The notes beneath the pieces were generated by a model, which searched no databases, had not been told where the DNA came from, and worked only from the letters and a program-made list of their open reading frames with translations. 64,000 nucleotides of DNA, from assembly GCF_963576615.1 (NCBI RefSeq), contig NC_088715.1, positions 2,372,001 to 2,436,000 of the forward strand, written 5' to 3'. Both the position numbers and the translations under genes were made by a program. Position 1 is the stretch's first letter. Each line of letters begins with the position of its first letter. Below are positions 1 to 9,860 of this stretch, one piece after another. Source of the DNA: Watersipora subatra (lineage: Eukaryota; Bryozoa; Gymnolaemata; Cheilostomatida; Watersiporidae).

Positions 1-155
1 TTTTTCTCCTAAATTATTTAAACTGCACAAAAACACTTTTTTCATGAAGTTTGAAAGTTATAATGGTAACTGTTGTTATATGTTAAATACAAATCAATTT
101 TCTGTCCAAAGACGTTTCCATTACCCAGGCACCGCCGGGTAGCACAGCTAGTATA
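1..155 (+). repeat. Dispersed repeat end (GGCAACGCC-type family)
   Basis: The stretch with AAAGTTATAATGGTAACTG, TTATATGTTAAATA, GTCCAAAGAC and an end like CACCGCCGGGTAG...CTAGTA recurs at 3590-3725, in part at 3880-3945, and reversed at 55345-55440. It is probably the 3' end of a retroposon or a DNA-element terminus. Confidence 0.6.
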
Positions 156-177
156 TATACATGTACATATATAACCA

Positions 178-888
178 CATGCATTGCATTGAAAATTCAC
201 ATGCATTGCACATCCACATGCATTGCACATCCACATGCATTGAAAATCAACATGCATTGCACATCCACATGGATTGCACATCCACATGCATTGCACATTC
301 ACATGTATTGAACATCCACATGCATTGAACATCCACATGCATTGCACATCCACATGCAATGAACATCCACATGCTTTGAACATCCACATGCATTGCACAT
401 CTACATGCATTGCACATACACATGCATTGCACATCCACACGCATTGCACATCCACATGCATTGAACATCCACATGCATTGCACATCCGCACGCATAGCAC
501 ATCTACATGCATTGCACATCCACATGCATTGAACATCCACATGCATTGAACATCCACATGCATTGCACATCTACATGCATTGAACATCCACATGCATTGA
601 ACATCCACATGCATTGCACATCCACATGCATAGCGCATTCACATGCATTGAACATCCACATGCATTGAACATCCACATGCATTGCACATCCACACGCATT
701 GCACATCCACATGCATTGCACATCCACACGCATTGCACATCCACACGCATTGCACATTCACATGCATTGAACATCCACACGCATTGCACATCCACACGCA
801 TTGCACATTCACATGCATTGAACATCCACACGCACTGAACATCTGCACGCATTGCACATCCACATGCACTGAACATCCACATGATTTA
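178..888. repeat. 17-bp minisatellite (about 40 copies)
   Basis: The unit is about CATGCATTGMACATCCA, containing the palindrome ATGCAT. Because 17 is not a multiple of 3 and the unit lacks stops in several frames, long spurious His/Cys-rich open frames appear on both strands. Confidence 0.95.
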
Positions 889-1097
889 CTATAAGTTACT
901 CTTTTAGGTTGATAGTCAGAAGCTGTTCTTCAGATGCTTCTTCAATTTATTTCTGTTGGAATATCTCTTATTTTCTGTGCACTTTGATGATGTATTATGT
1001 ATTTTAGTTTTCTAAGACCGCTTTTTGTGATTCAACTCACTGATAAGCCTAAATTCTAAAACAAATTAAACAGAATCAGGAATTTACTAAGGTATTA

Positions 1098-1187
1098 AAA
1101 GACATTTATTCTAACTGTGGACCTTTTTTAGTAGATGGCTGATCATCCTGGGTCAAAACTTGTGAACGTTTCCTGTCCGAGTTGCAG
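1098..1187 (-). CDS. Possible terminal exon, basic C-terminus
   Basis: After an acceptor CATTGACAG the frame reads GFGMANCNSDRKRSQVLTQD, then DQPSTKKGPQLE and TAA. The entry phase (0) matches the donor of the Ser-rich exon at 1545. A basic end after FG-type peptides is plausible for a disordered tail, but the exon is short and unproven. Confidence 0.3.
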
Positions 1188-1544
1188 TTAGCCATCCCGA
1201 ACCCCTGTCAATGAACAGTGTCTCTGTAGCTGCACAGGTACTGATAGATAAAGGTTATTACATTTTGTTTACTGATAAATAATAGAATGAAAAATCACCA
1301 AAGATACTTACAATTCTTTGTTGAAAATGTATTTCAGTTAATAGAATCAAAAATACTTTCATGAAACAGGTTTTACAGTTGAAACCGCAAAATGAACAAA
1401 AAAATTTAACTGAGAAAGTAAATTCCTGAAGCAAACAGAAAGAAGAGATTTTAATCATCCCATTTAGAGATGTTACTGTACTTATAAGTGTTTTTTTAAA
1501 AGCCAGATTTGACATCAAAATTAACATTTATAACTTACAGAAGA

Positions 1545-1888
1545 TAAGAAGCTTCGTTCTGCTTTTGAATGGTTGTTTTCAAATGGATTTCTAACCGGTG
1601 GTGAAGAAAAAGAAAAGCAGTTTTTGCTTGCAGACCAAGGTGGGCTGGTCTGAGTCTTGGTGAGGGCAGATGAAGAGGTACTTGGTGAGACACCAAAGAT
1701 TGTTGAGACTTGTAGTGGTGTTGCAGCGCTGACATGGCCAAAGGTGAAATGAGGTTTTTCTATTGGAGCTCAAAACAGCGTTGTGCTAGTTTTTATATCA
1801 ATTGAGGATTTTGAAGAGATACTCTTCTTCAAAGAGCTGGTGCTTGGCTTTTCTTTAGAATCAGATGAAGCTGTCAAAAACAATGACT
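1545..1888 (-). CDS. Ser/Pro-rich FG-like exon(s), possible continuation of TRIM-like gene
   Basis: From the acceptor TTTTTGACAG at 1889 the minus strand reads SSDSKEKPSTSSLKKS and onward to an in-frame TGA. The same frame then continues coding-like: PHFTFGHVSAATPLQVST, IFGVSPSTSSSALTKTQTSP, CFSFSSPPVRNPFENN, ending at the GTAAGT donor. A 54-base mini-intron (GTATCT...TTTTGAG) could remove the TGA while keeping phase. The entry phase matches the second B-box exon, but 2.8 kb lie between. The FG/FxF peptides resemble nucleoporin-like disordered tails; no family is recognised. Confidence 0.35.
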
Positions 1889-2317
1889 CATGACTCATGT
1901 AACATAATAGATGGTCTACATAGCATCAGGCTGTATAATATTTGTCCACAGCGAGGCTGTAATAAAAAAAATAATTACAACGGCCTGTTTTAAGGCTACT
2001 AACTATCAAAGCAATAATTTTGTTTAAAATATTGTTAGTCACAGTAATAGCATCAGGTGATATTGTCATGGTCCGATGCAACCACCTTCAAAGCTGCTCC
2101 TAGTTCATTACCACCTGTTTACTATCAGTTATGATGACTGCCGAGTCTACTTATACAGTTTGGACAACGGTTTTGATAGTCTAAAGTAGCACGGTTTTGC
2201 GTTCTTGAAACAGATACCGCGTGGCACTCCGACTTACTCGAGTAAATAAATAAGACTGTTCTTTGCGATTAAAAAACATAAATTTATCGTACGAAGGTTC
2301 AAACACAACTTCTTTCT

Positions 2318-2720
2318 ATGCAATATATAATAAATAATAATAGTCTTCATAATAAATAATAATAGTGTTTATAATAAATAGTAATAGTGTTTATAATAAA
2401 TAATAATAGTCTTTATAATAAATAGTAATAGTGTTTATAATAAATAATAATAGTCTTTATAATAAATAGTAATAGTGTTTATAATAAATAATAATAGTCT
2501 TTATAATAAATAATAATAGTGTTTATAATAAATAGTAATAGTGTTTATAATAAATAGTAATAGTGTTTATAATAAATAATAATAGTGATATAATAAATAA
2601 TAATAGTGTTTATAATAAATAGTAATAGTGTTTATAATAAATAGTAATAGTGTTTATAATAAATAATAGTAGTGTTTATAATAAATAGTAATAGTGTTTA
2701 TAATAGATATTACTAGTGTT
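2318..2720. repeat. 22-bp AT-rich minisatellite
   Basis: About 18 copies of TTTATAATAAATAGTAATAG with GTG joins; variants carry AAT for AGT or TCT for TGT. Confidence 0.9.
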
Positions 2721-2724
2721 CATC

Positions 2725-2995
2725 TATATATTTTTTAAAGTTTGTATGTCTGCGTGTGTATGTTCAGCAATAGCTATTAGAATCTTTGAATAAACGTTCA
2801 CATTTTGATGGATTTGAACTCACGGAGAGCGCAACCACAAGTTTTAAATCCATGCGCTCTACCACTGTGCTATACAACACATATTGATCAAAGACATTAT
2901 CATACATTGTATAGCGGGGCACTCTTATGTATGGGGATGGGTACACTCTAGCGTATGGGTGTTTCATAGAGTTAATAGAATCCATAGAATTTCAA
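2725..2995 (-). mobile_element. tRNA-derived SINE (minus)
   Basis: On the minus strand there is a tRNA-like head: TAGCACAGTGGTAGAGC (A box) and GTGAGTTCAAATCC (B box) near 2810-2875. It is followed by the tail ACAGACATACAAACTTTAAA. Acceptor-stem pairing is poor, so it is a SINE head and not a working tRNA gene. Confidence 0.65.
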
Positions 2996-3469
2996 ATAAT
3001 ACGTCATTTAAACTTTATGAAACACGATGCTTTTTCATGATTTCTTAAACTTCTATTTTTGGTTTTCCCTAAGGTTCAATTGCACTATCGCGGTCAAGGC
3101 CAACTCTTTTTAAGCGGGCAATTGTATTATCTCTGTAGGAAGAGCCTTTACATTCTTTCGCCATTCGGTCAGACAAAAACAGTAAGATATCTCATTTTTA
3201 CATTTGTACTAGTATTGAGAGGTACCAGTATCGTTGTATTCAAAGTTTTGATGGATAGCTTCTGGTGGAACAGTAACCTTTTTTACACACACACTTCTAT
3301 GCAAGAATTGTCATTATTAATTCAACATATTTAGGATTTTTTTCTAGTTCGTATTAATTGTATCATTACTGAATCATCTTTTATTGTAATCGTAGCAAAG
3401 CAAACTTAATTTAGCTATTACTTGCTGATTATTTCACGTTTACATTAAAACCCTTTTATAGTTGTTCCA

Positions 3470-3725
3470 TTTTTTTTAATTGGTTTGACCTGCACAAAAC
3501 ATTTTTCTTATGATATGAAATTTGAAAGTTACAGTTGTTTGACAAAGTTTGAAAACCTGTATAGTTGTTTTTATTTTCTTAATTTATTTGAACAACACAA
3601 AACACTTTTCTCATGGTATAAAGTTTTAAAGTTAGAATGGCAAATGTTGTTATATGTTAAATAAAAATCAATTTTTTTGTCCAAAGACTTTTTATTACAG
3701 GGGCAACGCCAGTCATTCATCTAGT
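3470..3725 (+). repeat. Dispersed repeat, second copy of the GGCAACGCC-type family
   Basis: It shares with 1-155 the order AACACTTTTCTCATG, AAGTTAGAATGGCAAATG, TTATATGTTAAATAAAA, GTCCAAAGACTTTTTATTAC and CAACGCCAGTCATTCAT. A partial third copy follows at 3880-3945. Confidence 0.65.
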
Positions 3726-4696
3726 ACAGATATAAATATAAGAGTTTATAAAAAGTCTATCAAATATTTATAAGATGCAAATTTACAAAACAAGTATTTC
3801 CGCAAGGCAGGGGTAGTGATTTTCTAGAGCAATCCAATGTAGCTGTACAGATGATGAGCCTATGGGTAGATGTGAAATAAAAAAAAATTTTCGAAAGACT
3901 TTTTATTACAGGGGCAATGCCAGGCATTCACTAGTAATAAATAATGATGATAATAATAATAATAGTGTACATAATAAACAAAAAATAAGCTTTTCTAAAC
4001 AACCTTCAATGTTTCTAAATATTAAGCCTTCATTTTTTGGTACAGGCTGATGCTCTATATCATATCTTCAAAGGTTTAAATAACATTTAAGACACTCAGT
4101 CTAAACTGTGGAGCCTAAGAATATTAGTTTAATCATGTGGTAGTTGTCTTCTCTGTATTACACGGCCAAACAGCCGTCCATATATGTCGGAAACCAGTAT
4201 TGTGAGACTTTTGACATGCTTAAAAACCAAAGGCTAATACCGTTTCATATCCTACACTAAGCAAGTGATAGCTTTTTCTTCATGATCACAAGCTGTAACA
4301 ATGGTATAATAGAAATAACACCTGCCTGTCTTGAATAGAACTATTGATTGGTGATAATGATCTGCTTATTTCTAGTCATGCAAATATATCTATTAATAAC
4401 TATAATTAAAGAAAAGAACGAGGCAAGCAAAAGGCACGTATGAACCTATTGTTATAATTTCCAAATACAAAGAATGTCATTAGTAAGCTGTTCTTCGCTG
4501 GATACAGGACATTCTTCACCAGACGTTCTTCAATCGAGAAAGTAACTCCAAGTCAAAATAAGTGTTGTAAATGGATTGTCTTTCCCTAATTTTCAATCGC
4601 TAATCAGCATGATAGCAGTCTACTATTCTACAGTGACAAGCTTCATATGTTATTGTGTTATCAACAACTCAACTGAGGGACTTGAAATGGTCTCAC

Positions 4697-4889
4697 CTTC
4701 TTCCTCTCCTTGGCATAAGAAGCCCATGTCACAGTTTGCACAGAACACCTGATAGCATAAACCACAGGCTATAGTAATAACTTGGTTAGGGTGCTCCTTG
4801 CATAAAAGTCTCTGGTAACTTGTCCGAGAAGATGCATATGTTGATATACTCACTTTGTCATGCTCAAGGTCAAATAGCTTGTCATGATC
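4697..4889 (-). CDS. Second B-box exon of TRIM-like gene
   Basis: The acceptor is ACTTTTGGACAG and the donor GAAG|GTGAGA in phase 1. It completes the first B-box, then encodes LLCKEHPNQVITIACGLCYQ and VFCANCDMGFLCQGEEE, a C-x2-H...C-x2-C...C-x2-C B-box 2. If the donor is not used, the frame stops at 4650. Confidence 0.78.
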
Positions 4890-6130
4890 CTGTCCAAAAG
4901 TAAAATGCTATAAATGAATTATCAGCATGTCAGGCATTAAAACCTGTCAATGAGTGTCACACTCACCTGTTCATGCGCTTCACAAAATCTCTTCTCACAG
5001 TTGACACAGTAGACACTGGCTGGACTTTCACTTGATTTGCAAGGGTCACAAATGATAGTATCTTCCTTTGTACAGCTCGTATCAGCTGCCAAGGAATATG
5101 ATTGGAGGGAATCAGCCTCCCCTGTCCACTGCTGACTATAATAGTATGATAAACTAACTATAGACAATGAAACCGGTGCACAGGTACTTTACACCAGGTG
5201 TTGTGCATATTCAAGATGTGTAACCAGTGATTCCCACCCAGAGTGGGTTCAAGTGAACAGGAAACAGAAAGTATTTACCACGTGGCTTTAACCACTAAGT
5301 TAGGGATCAAACCCAATGCCAAAAGGGCACGTTTAAACGGCAGCATTTTGTTACAAACAAAAAATAATGCTTTGGTTGGCTCAGCTGAGTATCTCTGAAT
5401 GTGGTAGACAAGATAAATACTTGGAGTTGTACTCACTTGAATGTTAGACACAATAATAGTATGATAAACTAACGCATGTGTAGCTTAGTGATGAAAACCA
5501 GAGTAAAGCCCAGAGTCAACTATTAGTGTGGGGTAATCAGTGAGAGAGGAAACAAAACATGCTTGATCCATAAAAAAGAAGATCATCTACTATTCCAGAC
5601 GAGAGTGCTTCTCTCCTGATTTAACTTGTGGTCTGTTCCAAGCAGCGAATGAGATAAGTATTAGGAGTTGTACTCACTTGCATGTTGGACACGTCTTTTT
5701 ATAATCAGCTGCAAGACAGGACAAGCAGTAGACATGAGAACATGGTAACTCTTTAGGGTCTGTACTAGTTATCAGTTTCTCCATACAAAATCCACAGCGG
5801 GTATCCTCATGTTCTTCCATTACTTATGGAGCACAGGCTATAATACTGAAATTAATACTGTAACTATTATTAATACTGAAACTACGAGTGAATCTCAGAG
5901 GGATGAACCCAGCTTGCCATACATAGTCAGGTTTATGATATATATATTCAACATTTTAAAACCATATTTTTGAATCCAGAGAGTACTACAACTAGGATAT
6001 GGCCTTATACTGGCCTTATCTTGATCTCATACTAACCTGTGATACTAGTCAGACAGACATCAGCAGCGTGAAACTTACTGCGTGCGCTCTACACGGTCAA
6101 ATTATAATGCATCGCCATCCAGCCGGCTTC
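4697..6130 (-). CDS. TRIM-like gene: RING finger and two B-boxes (5' part)
   Basis: Seen: three coding exons on the minus strand (5820-5678, 5135-4967, 4889-4697) with phases 2/2, 0/0 and an exit in phase 1, giving 168 codons. Residues 9-47 form a perfect C3HC4 RING: C9, C12, C27, H29, C32, C35, C44, C47. A first B-box follows (CDPC, CVNC, CEAH, then a downstream His), and a second (CKEH, CGLC, CANC). Known: RING plus B-boxes is the N-terminal half of TRIM-type E3 ubiquitin ligases in the cytoplasm or nucleus. A likely untranslated first exon ends at the GTAAGT donor at 6078-6073. The coiled coil and C-terminal domain are not visible downstream, so subfamily and function are unknown. Confidence 0.8.
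4967..5135 (-). CDS. First B-box exon of TRIM-like gene
   Basis: The acceptor TACTATTATAG keeps phase with the RING exon, and the donor is CAG|GTGAGT. After a 20-residue linker it encodes IICDPCKSSESPASVYCVNC and EKRFCEAHEQ. The last zinc-ligand histidines fall in the next exon (HDKLFDLEH). Confidence 0.83.
5678..5820 (-). CDS. RING exon of TRIM-like gene
   Basis: The ATG at 5820 opens MEEHEDTRCGFCMEKL, and the frame continues LPCSHVYCLSCL and TCPTC, a C3HC4 zinc-binding RING. The donor is GTGAGT in phase 2. This spacing is typical of TRIM E3 ligases, where the RING recruits the E2 enzyme. Confidence 0.88.
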
Positions 6131-7189
6131 TATAATCAGTTGATTTGTTTTTAACCGATCAAGCATATCTAGTCAATAGGCAGAATTAGGGGATTTCCCG
6201 TGCCTTTTTTGTATAGACAAGCGGCTAAAAGAGCACAGGATAAAAGACAAGATAAAAAAGAACAGCTAGCTGGCTACAAGGTAATGCCATGTGAGGGAAA
6301 GCAGGTACCGTATTTAAGTTCATCGGAATGCGTCAAACCAATATACCGTAAAAACTCTAAGTGAACACCACTTCTATTTGACTACCACTTTGACATTCTT
6401 TGATATCACATCAGCTGAAGTATTTATTAAGCATGGCTGTCAATCATAGACCTATTAACTATACAGTTATACTATATAGTTATATGTTACAGTATAGATG
6501 TCTATAGGAACTAGTGTGAGTTGGCTAGATAACCAACCGAGCAGATATATTGTAAGAAATCAATTATGATGTAGAATATCAAACAAACAAGACAAAAAGA
6601 ATAACGATAAGAAACACACATGTGAGTAAGCATTTTGAATTCTTGCAGTACACACTGTTCACAGAGTGGCACAAGAACTAGCATGATAGCTCTGTTTTAT
6701 CAAATTCAGTTTAACATCATATCACATCTCGCTGTAAGCATTAACGATGTGCACTTTTACTGCACACCCTCAAAAAGTATACAAACAAGAAGTATCTTAA
6801 ATTTGTTGATATCGCATGCATAAAAAGCACTTTTTGGAAATAACCAGTAATGTAGATTTAGATAAAATGGGCCAAGATGGAGGGGGTGGCACTTAAATCT
6901 CTCCTTTAGTTTCTAACACAGAGGTTATATTCCTACTTGACTGGCATAATTAGTGATCAACCTGTAGAGCACCTGTCTGCAGTTGTCACAATTATTAACA
7001 TACAGAGACCCATAAGCTGAGTCGCTGTGCTTGCACAGCATTCAGTAGTTGTGAGGATGATGGAATTCTCATCCGGAGAAAGAACAGCATAATTAGCTTT
7101 GTCATAACTCCTTTATAGAGAAACTTACTCAAAATATTTGTAGATTTTATCCAAAATTATCGTTCTTTTTCTGTCATTTGTGATTTATT

Positions 7190-7500
7190 TTTTTGTCATT
7201 CTGTTTTTGATGTTTAAAATGCTCGGAAGAAGAATATGCGCGAAATGAGCCAGTTAGTTGCTGTTATAGTTGATATCAGCTATTACATTCAAGTTACAGC
7301 GTTACACGTCTATTACATGTTTATTCCAGCAATTTCTTTGCAACTAAAGACATCATAGTCGCATTTTTGCTTAATCTGAGCATTTGTATTGCGATCAAGT
7401 ATTAGTAATTTTAATCTTGAAACATCTTGGCAATCAGATCACCTCAAACATCAACAATCACAAATGATAGAAAATTACTGATACTTTCTAATAAAAGTTA
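7190..7500. mobile_element. MITE-like element, family C copy 1
   Basis: It shares blocks with 37905-38200 and 43440-43740: AAATGCTCGGA..., ...TCAGATCACCTCAAACATCA, AAATGATAGAAAA and the YTACTAAAA end. In 43440-43740 the same blocks are inverted. Three dispersed copies of about 300 bp and no coding capacity suggest a non-autonomous DNA element. Confidence 0.6.
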
Positions 7501-7904
7501 CTAAAAATTTAGTGCAAGTTCATCCTTATAATTATTTTTTATAGACTAAGTCAGCGAAGGTCAAAATCGGTGACTTGAAAATTTGGGCAACTCATGCCAT
7601 ACATTTTCAGTGGGAGTTGTAAGATCTTGGAGTTGTCAACTCTTGATAATATGATGCGTTTGTGCGGACATCTAACCACAATGTCAGAACCCATTTAGCA
7701 TTAAGGGCCAACAAATCTCCTATCACTCCGATTTTTCTCCGAGCTCTTCTACAATGCTCTGCCACTCAGTTTTGGGGTTTTCAGTTTAGATACTCTGCCC
7801 GAGTATCTAACAGAGCTGTCTACCAAAGACCCAGCGAAACACTTTGTTTCACGTCCGCTACATTCAGCTGTTCATGCAGAAAGGAGTGAACTCATCTTGA
7901 CCTT

Positions 7905-8035
7905 TTCTTTTTTTCTGCCAACAGTTGCACACAAGTTTGAGACATTTAAGAAATGCGCATGACACTCACCTGCGGATGTCAACCAACCACAGCTAGAGTG
8001 TACAGAGTGATCACTGTGTAACAGTTAGTGCAATA
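7905..8035. repeat. Dispersed inverted repeat, left partner
   Basis: The segment with AAGAAATGCGCATGACACTC, ACCTGCGGATGTCAA and ACTGTGTAACAG is the reverse complement (about 85% by eye) of 10085-10205. The pair brackets the VIPAS39 terminal exon. Confidence 0.7.
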
Positions 8036-8279
8036 ATGTCTAATCTCTGGCTGTTCGTTTTATCAACTGCCATGATAACATAAGGATACATAATAGCCAC
8101 AAATCACATCCACTGATGGACTATTATCTACATGTCTCAAAGTTCATATAAACCTTTTGATATTTTTAAAGCTTTTATATTATAGTATTCATGTGGGAAC
8201 GTAACCCTTGCTAGTAGTAATTACAGTATACAGTGTATGTACTACTAGATATCTTTCCTCACCCTTGTTAACCCATGTG

Positions 8280-8392
8280 CGGTGGTAATTTCTACTCAAA
8301 CTCGGGTTTCCTACCAGAGACCTGAGAGTTCGAGCACTCACCTCCAGATCTTAGCCGTTACCAATAGCGGCTCCTCTGTGACTCACTTGTGT
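8280..8392 (-). mobile_element. tRNA-like SINE head
   Basis: The minus strand reads GCTATTGGTAACGGCTAAGA (A-box-like) and GAGTGCTCGAACTCTC (B-box-like), the spacing of a Pol III promoter in a tRNA-derived SINE. No clear tail was delimited. Confidence 0.45.
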
Positions 8393-9569
8393 TGATCTCA
8401 TATTCGGGTAAGCTACGTTTTTGTGTAGGTGCTACTTTACCAAATGACTACTGGAATTGTGGTTATCCTTATACGCCAGCACTTGTCAATCACCCCTTCG
8501 AGTGGGAGAGATTTCTCCACTTTCTATTTGCAGGAAATGTTATCCTCATTGGGCACTGCTATATCAACATATCTATAGAGAGCATAGAGATAAGCCACTT
8601 CACATGTTGACCATTGTTATACAACTAGCTATCACATCATTGGTTATTGCATTTGAGTGCTTCACCAATAAGATATGTTCTACTATCTTCTCACATGGTA
8701 TACTGTTTCTCTCGTTAAATGACTCTTACAGTGGCGAATCATCAGACTCCTTCATTTGATTATTACATTGACTTTTACTGGAGTACACGACTCCTCACAC
8801 TTAGTTTCGTCACAGCCAGCAGTATTTATTCACTACAGCCAATTAGCATGTGCCACTGATACAGCTCTGTTACCATGCAGTAGCTCAATGATTACAGACA
8901 TATCCATACTATTTATTTAAAATAAAACTGTATTTTAGTAAGTCATTATAATAATGTTATCCGTCATTAGATGAGTCAACATGTCTGTGCTGTGCATAAA
9001 CAAAGCCGTGATTTCATCAAAAATTACTTGCAGATGCTGTCAAGCTAGCTGTGGCCCTGCTGCACACACTGCAGGTAAAAATGAATAAAAAAGAAATTGC
9101 ATTGGATGCTAAGAGATATCAAAAATCACAAATAATGAATATGCTGATATAGAAAGAGTTTTCCTATTAGTCAATGAGTAATGCATAGAGATAATCGAGG
9201 TGGTCGATGACTTTATACTCAGGCTATATCATTGAGAACTCTGTTTCCTGGGAAGTCCTAGTTGCGCCATTTTATAGACTAAAATATTAACAGTTCCAAA
9301 TGACTTTAACAGAAAAGACCGACTGCTGATCTCTCCTTACAGAACAGTGCGAGGATATCAAGGCAAATAGACAATAAAGAAGAAATGCTTTGTGATGAGA
9401 CGGTTTTTTAAAAATAACATAATATGATTCAAAAGGTATCACAACAATTAGATAATGTAACAAACTTCTTAGAAGCCAAAATAGTTATTCCCACGCTCGG
9501 CTACAGTAAACTTTAAACTCCTATTAAATCAACACTTTGTGTCCAAACAAGTGCCCGCTGATAGTCAAA

Positions 9570-9860
9570 TCAACAAGTACCTAATAGAATGTATTCTGTC
9601 TGCAGCTCCAACTCAACACTGATTAGCCAATTTAACCACATACTTTGCAGTAGCCCACATTTAGTTGGTTCAGTAAACTCATTTTGTGCTAAAAATTTGA
9701 GTTCGTCACCAAGTTGTGCAAGGGAGACTTGGCTATATTTGTATATATCTGAACTGACCGATTTGAGCGCTGCATCTGCCTTCAGTCTCTCCGTGCTGCC
9801 ATATGACAGCGACCTCATCAATTCCATCAAGCCTGATTTGTCCTTCATAGCTATCAAGGT
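9570..9860 (-). CDS. VIPAS39: VIPAS39 exon 14, C-terminus with extension
   Basis: The acceptor CATTGTTGCAG begins TLIAMKDKSGLMELMRSLSY, and a TGA closes the frame at 9570. The first 40 or so residues match the end of human VIPAS39 through the A-L-x-S-x-S-S block. The remaining 50 or so residues have no human counterpart that I recall. They could be a true extension, or a further short intron could remove them. Minus-strand AATAAA signals occur only near 8.83 and 8.91 kb, implying a long 3' UTR. Confidence 0.85.
   Translation of the reverse strand, partial: TLIAMKDKSGLMELMRSLSYGSTERLKADAALKSVSSDIYKYSQVSLAQLGDELKFLAQNEFTEPTKCGLLQSMWLNWLISVELELQTEYILLGTC

Noticed and set aside
42..894. Long Cys/His/Met-rich open frames on both strands
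   Set aside because: They are translations of the 17-bp minisatellite; the same motif cycles in every frame and there is no splice or start context.
2764..2985. Functional tRNA gene on the minus strand
   Set aside because: The A and B boxes are present, but acceptor-stem and anticodon-stem pairing is poor and a SINE-type tail follows.
8389..8759. Overlapping plus-strand frames of 73 and 100 codons
   Set aside because: Two competing frames in AT-rich intergenic DNA, starting at a SINE-like head; no conserved motif.
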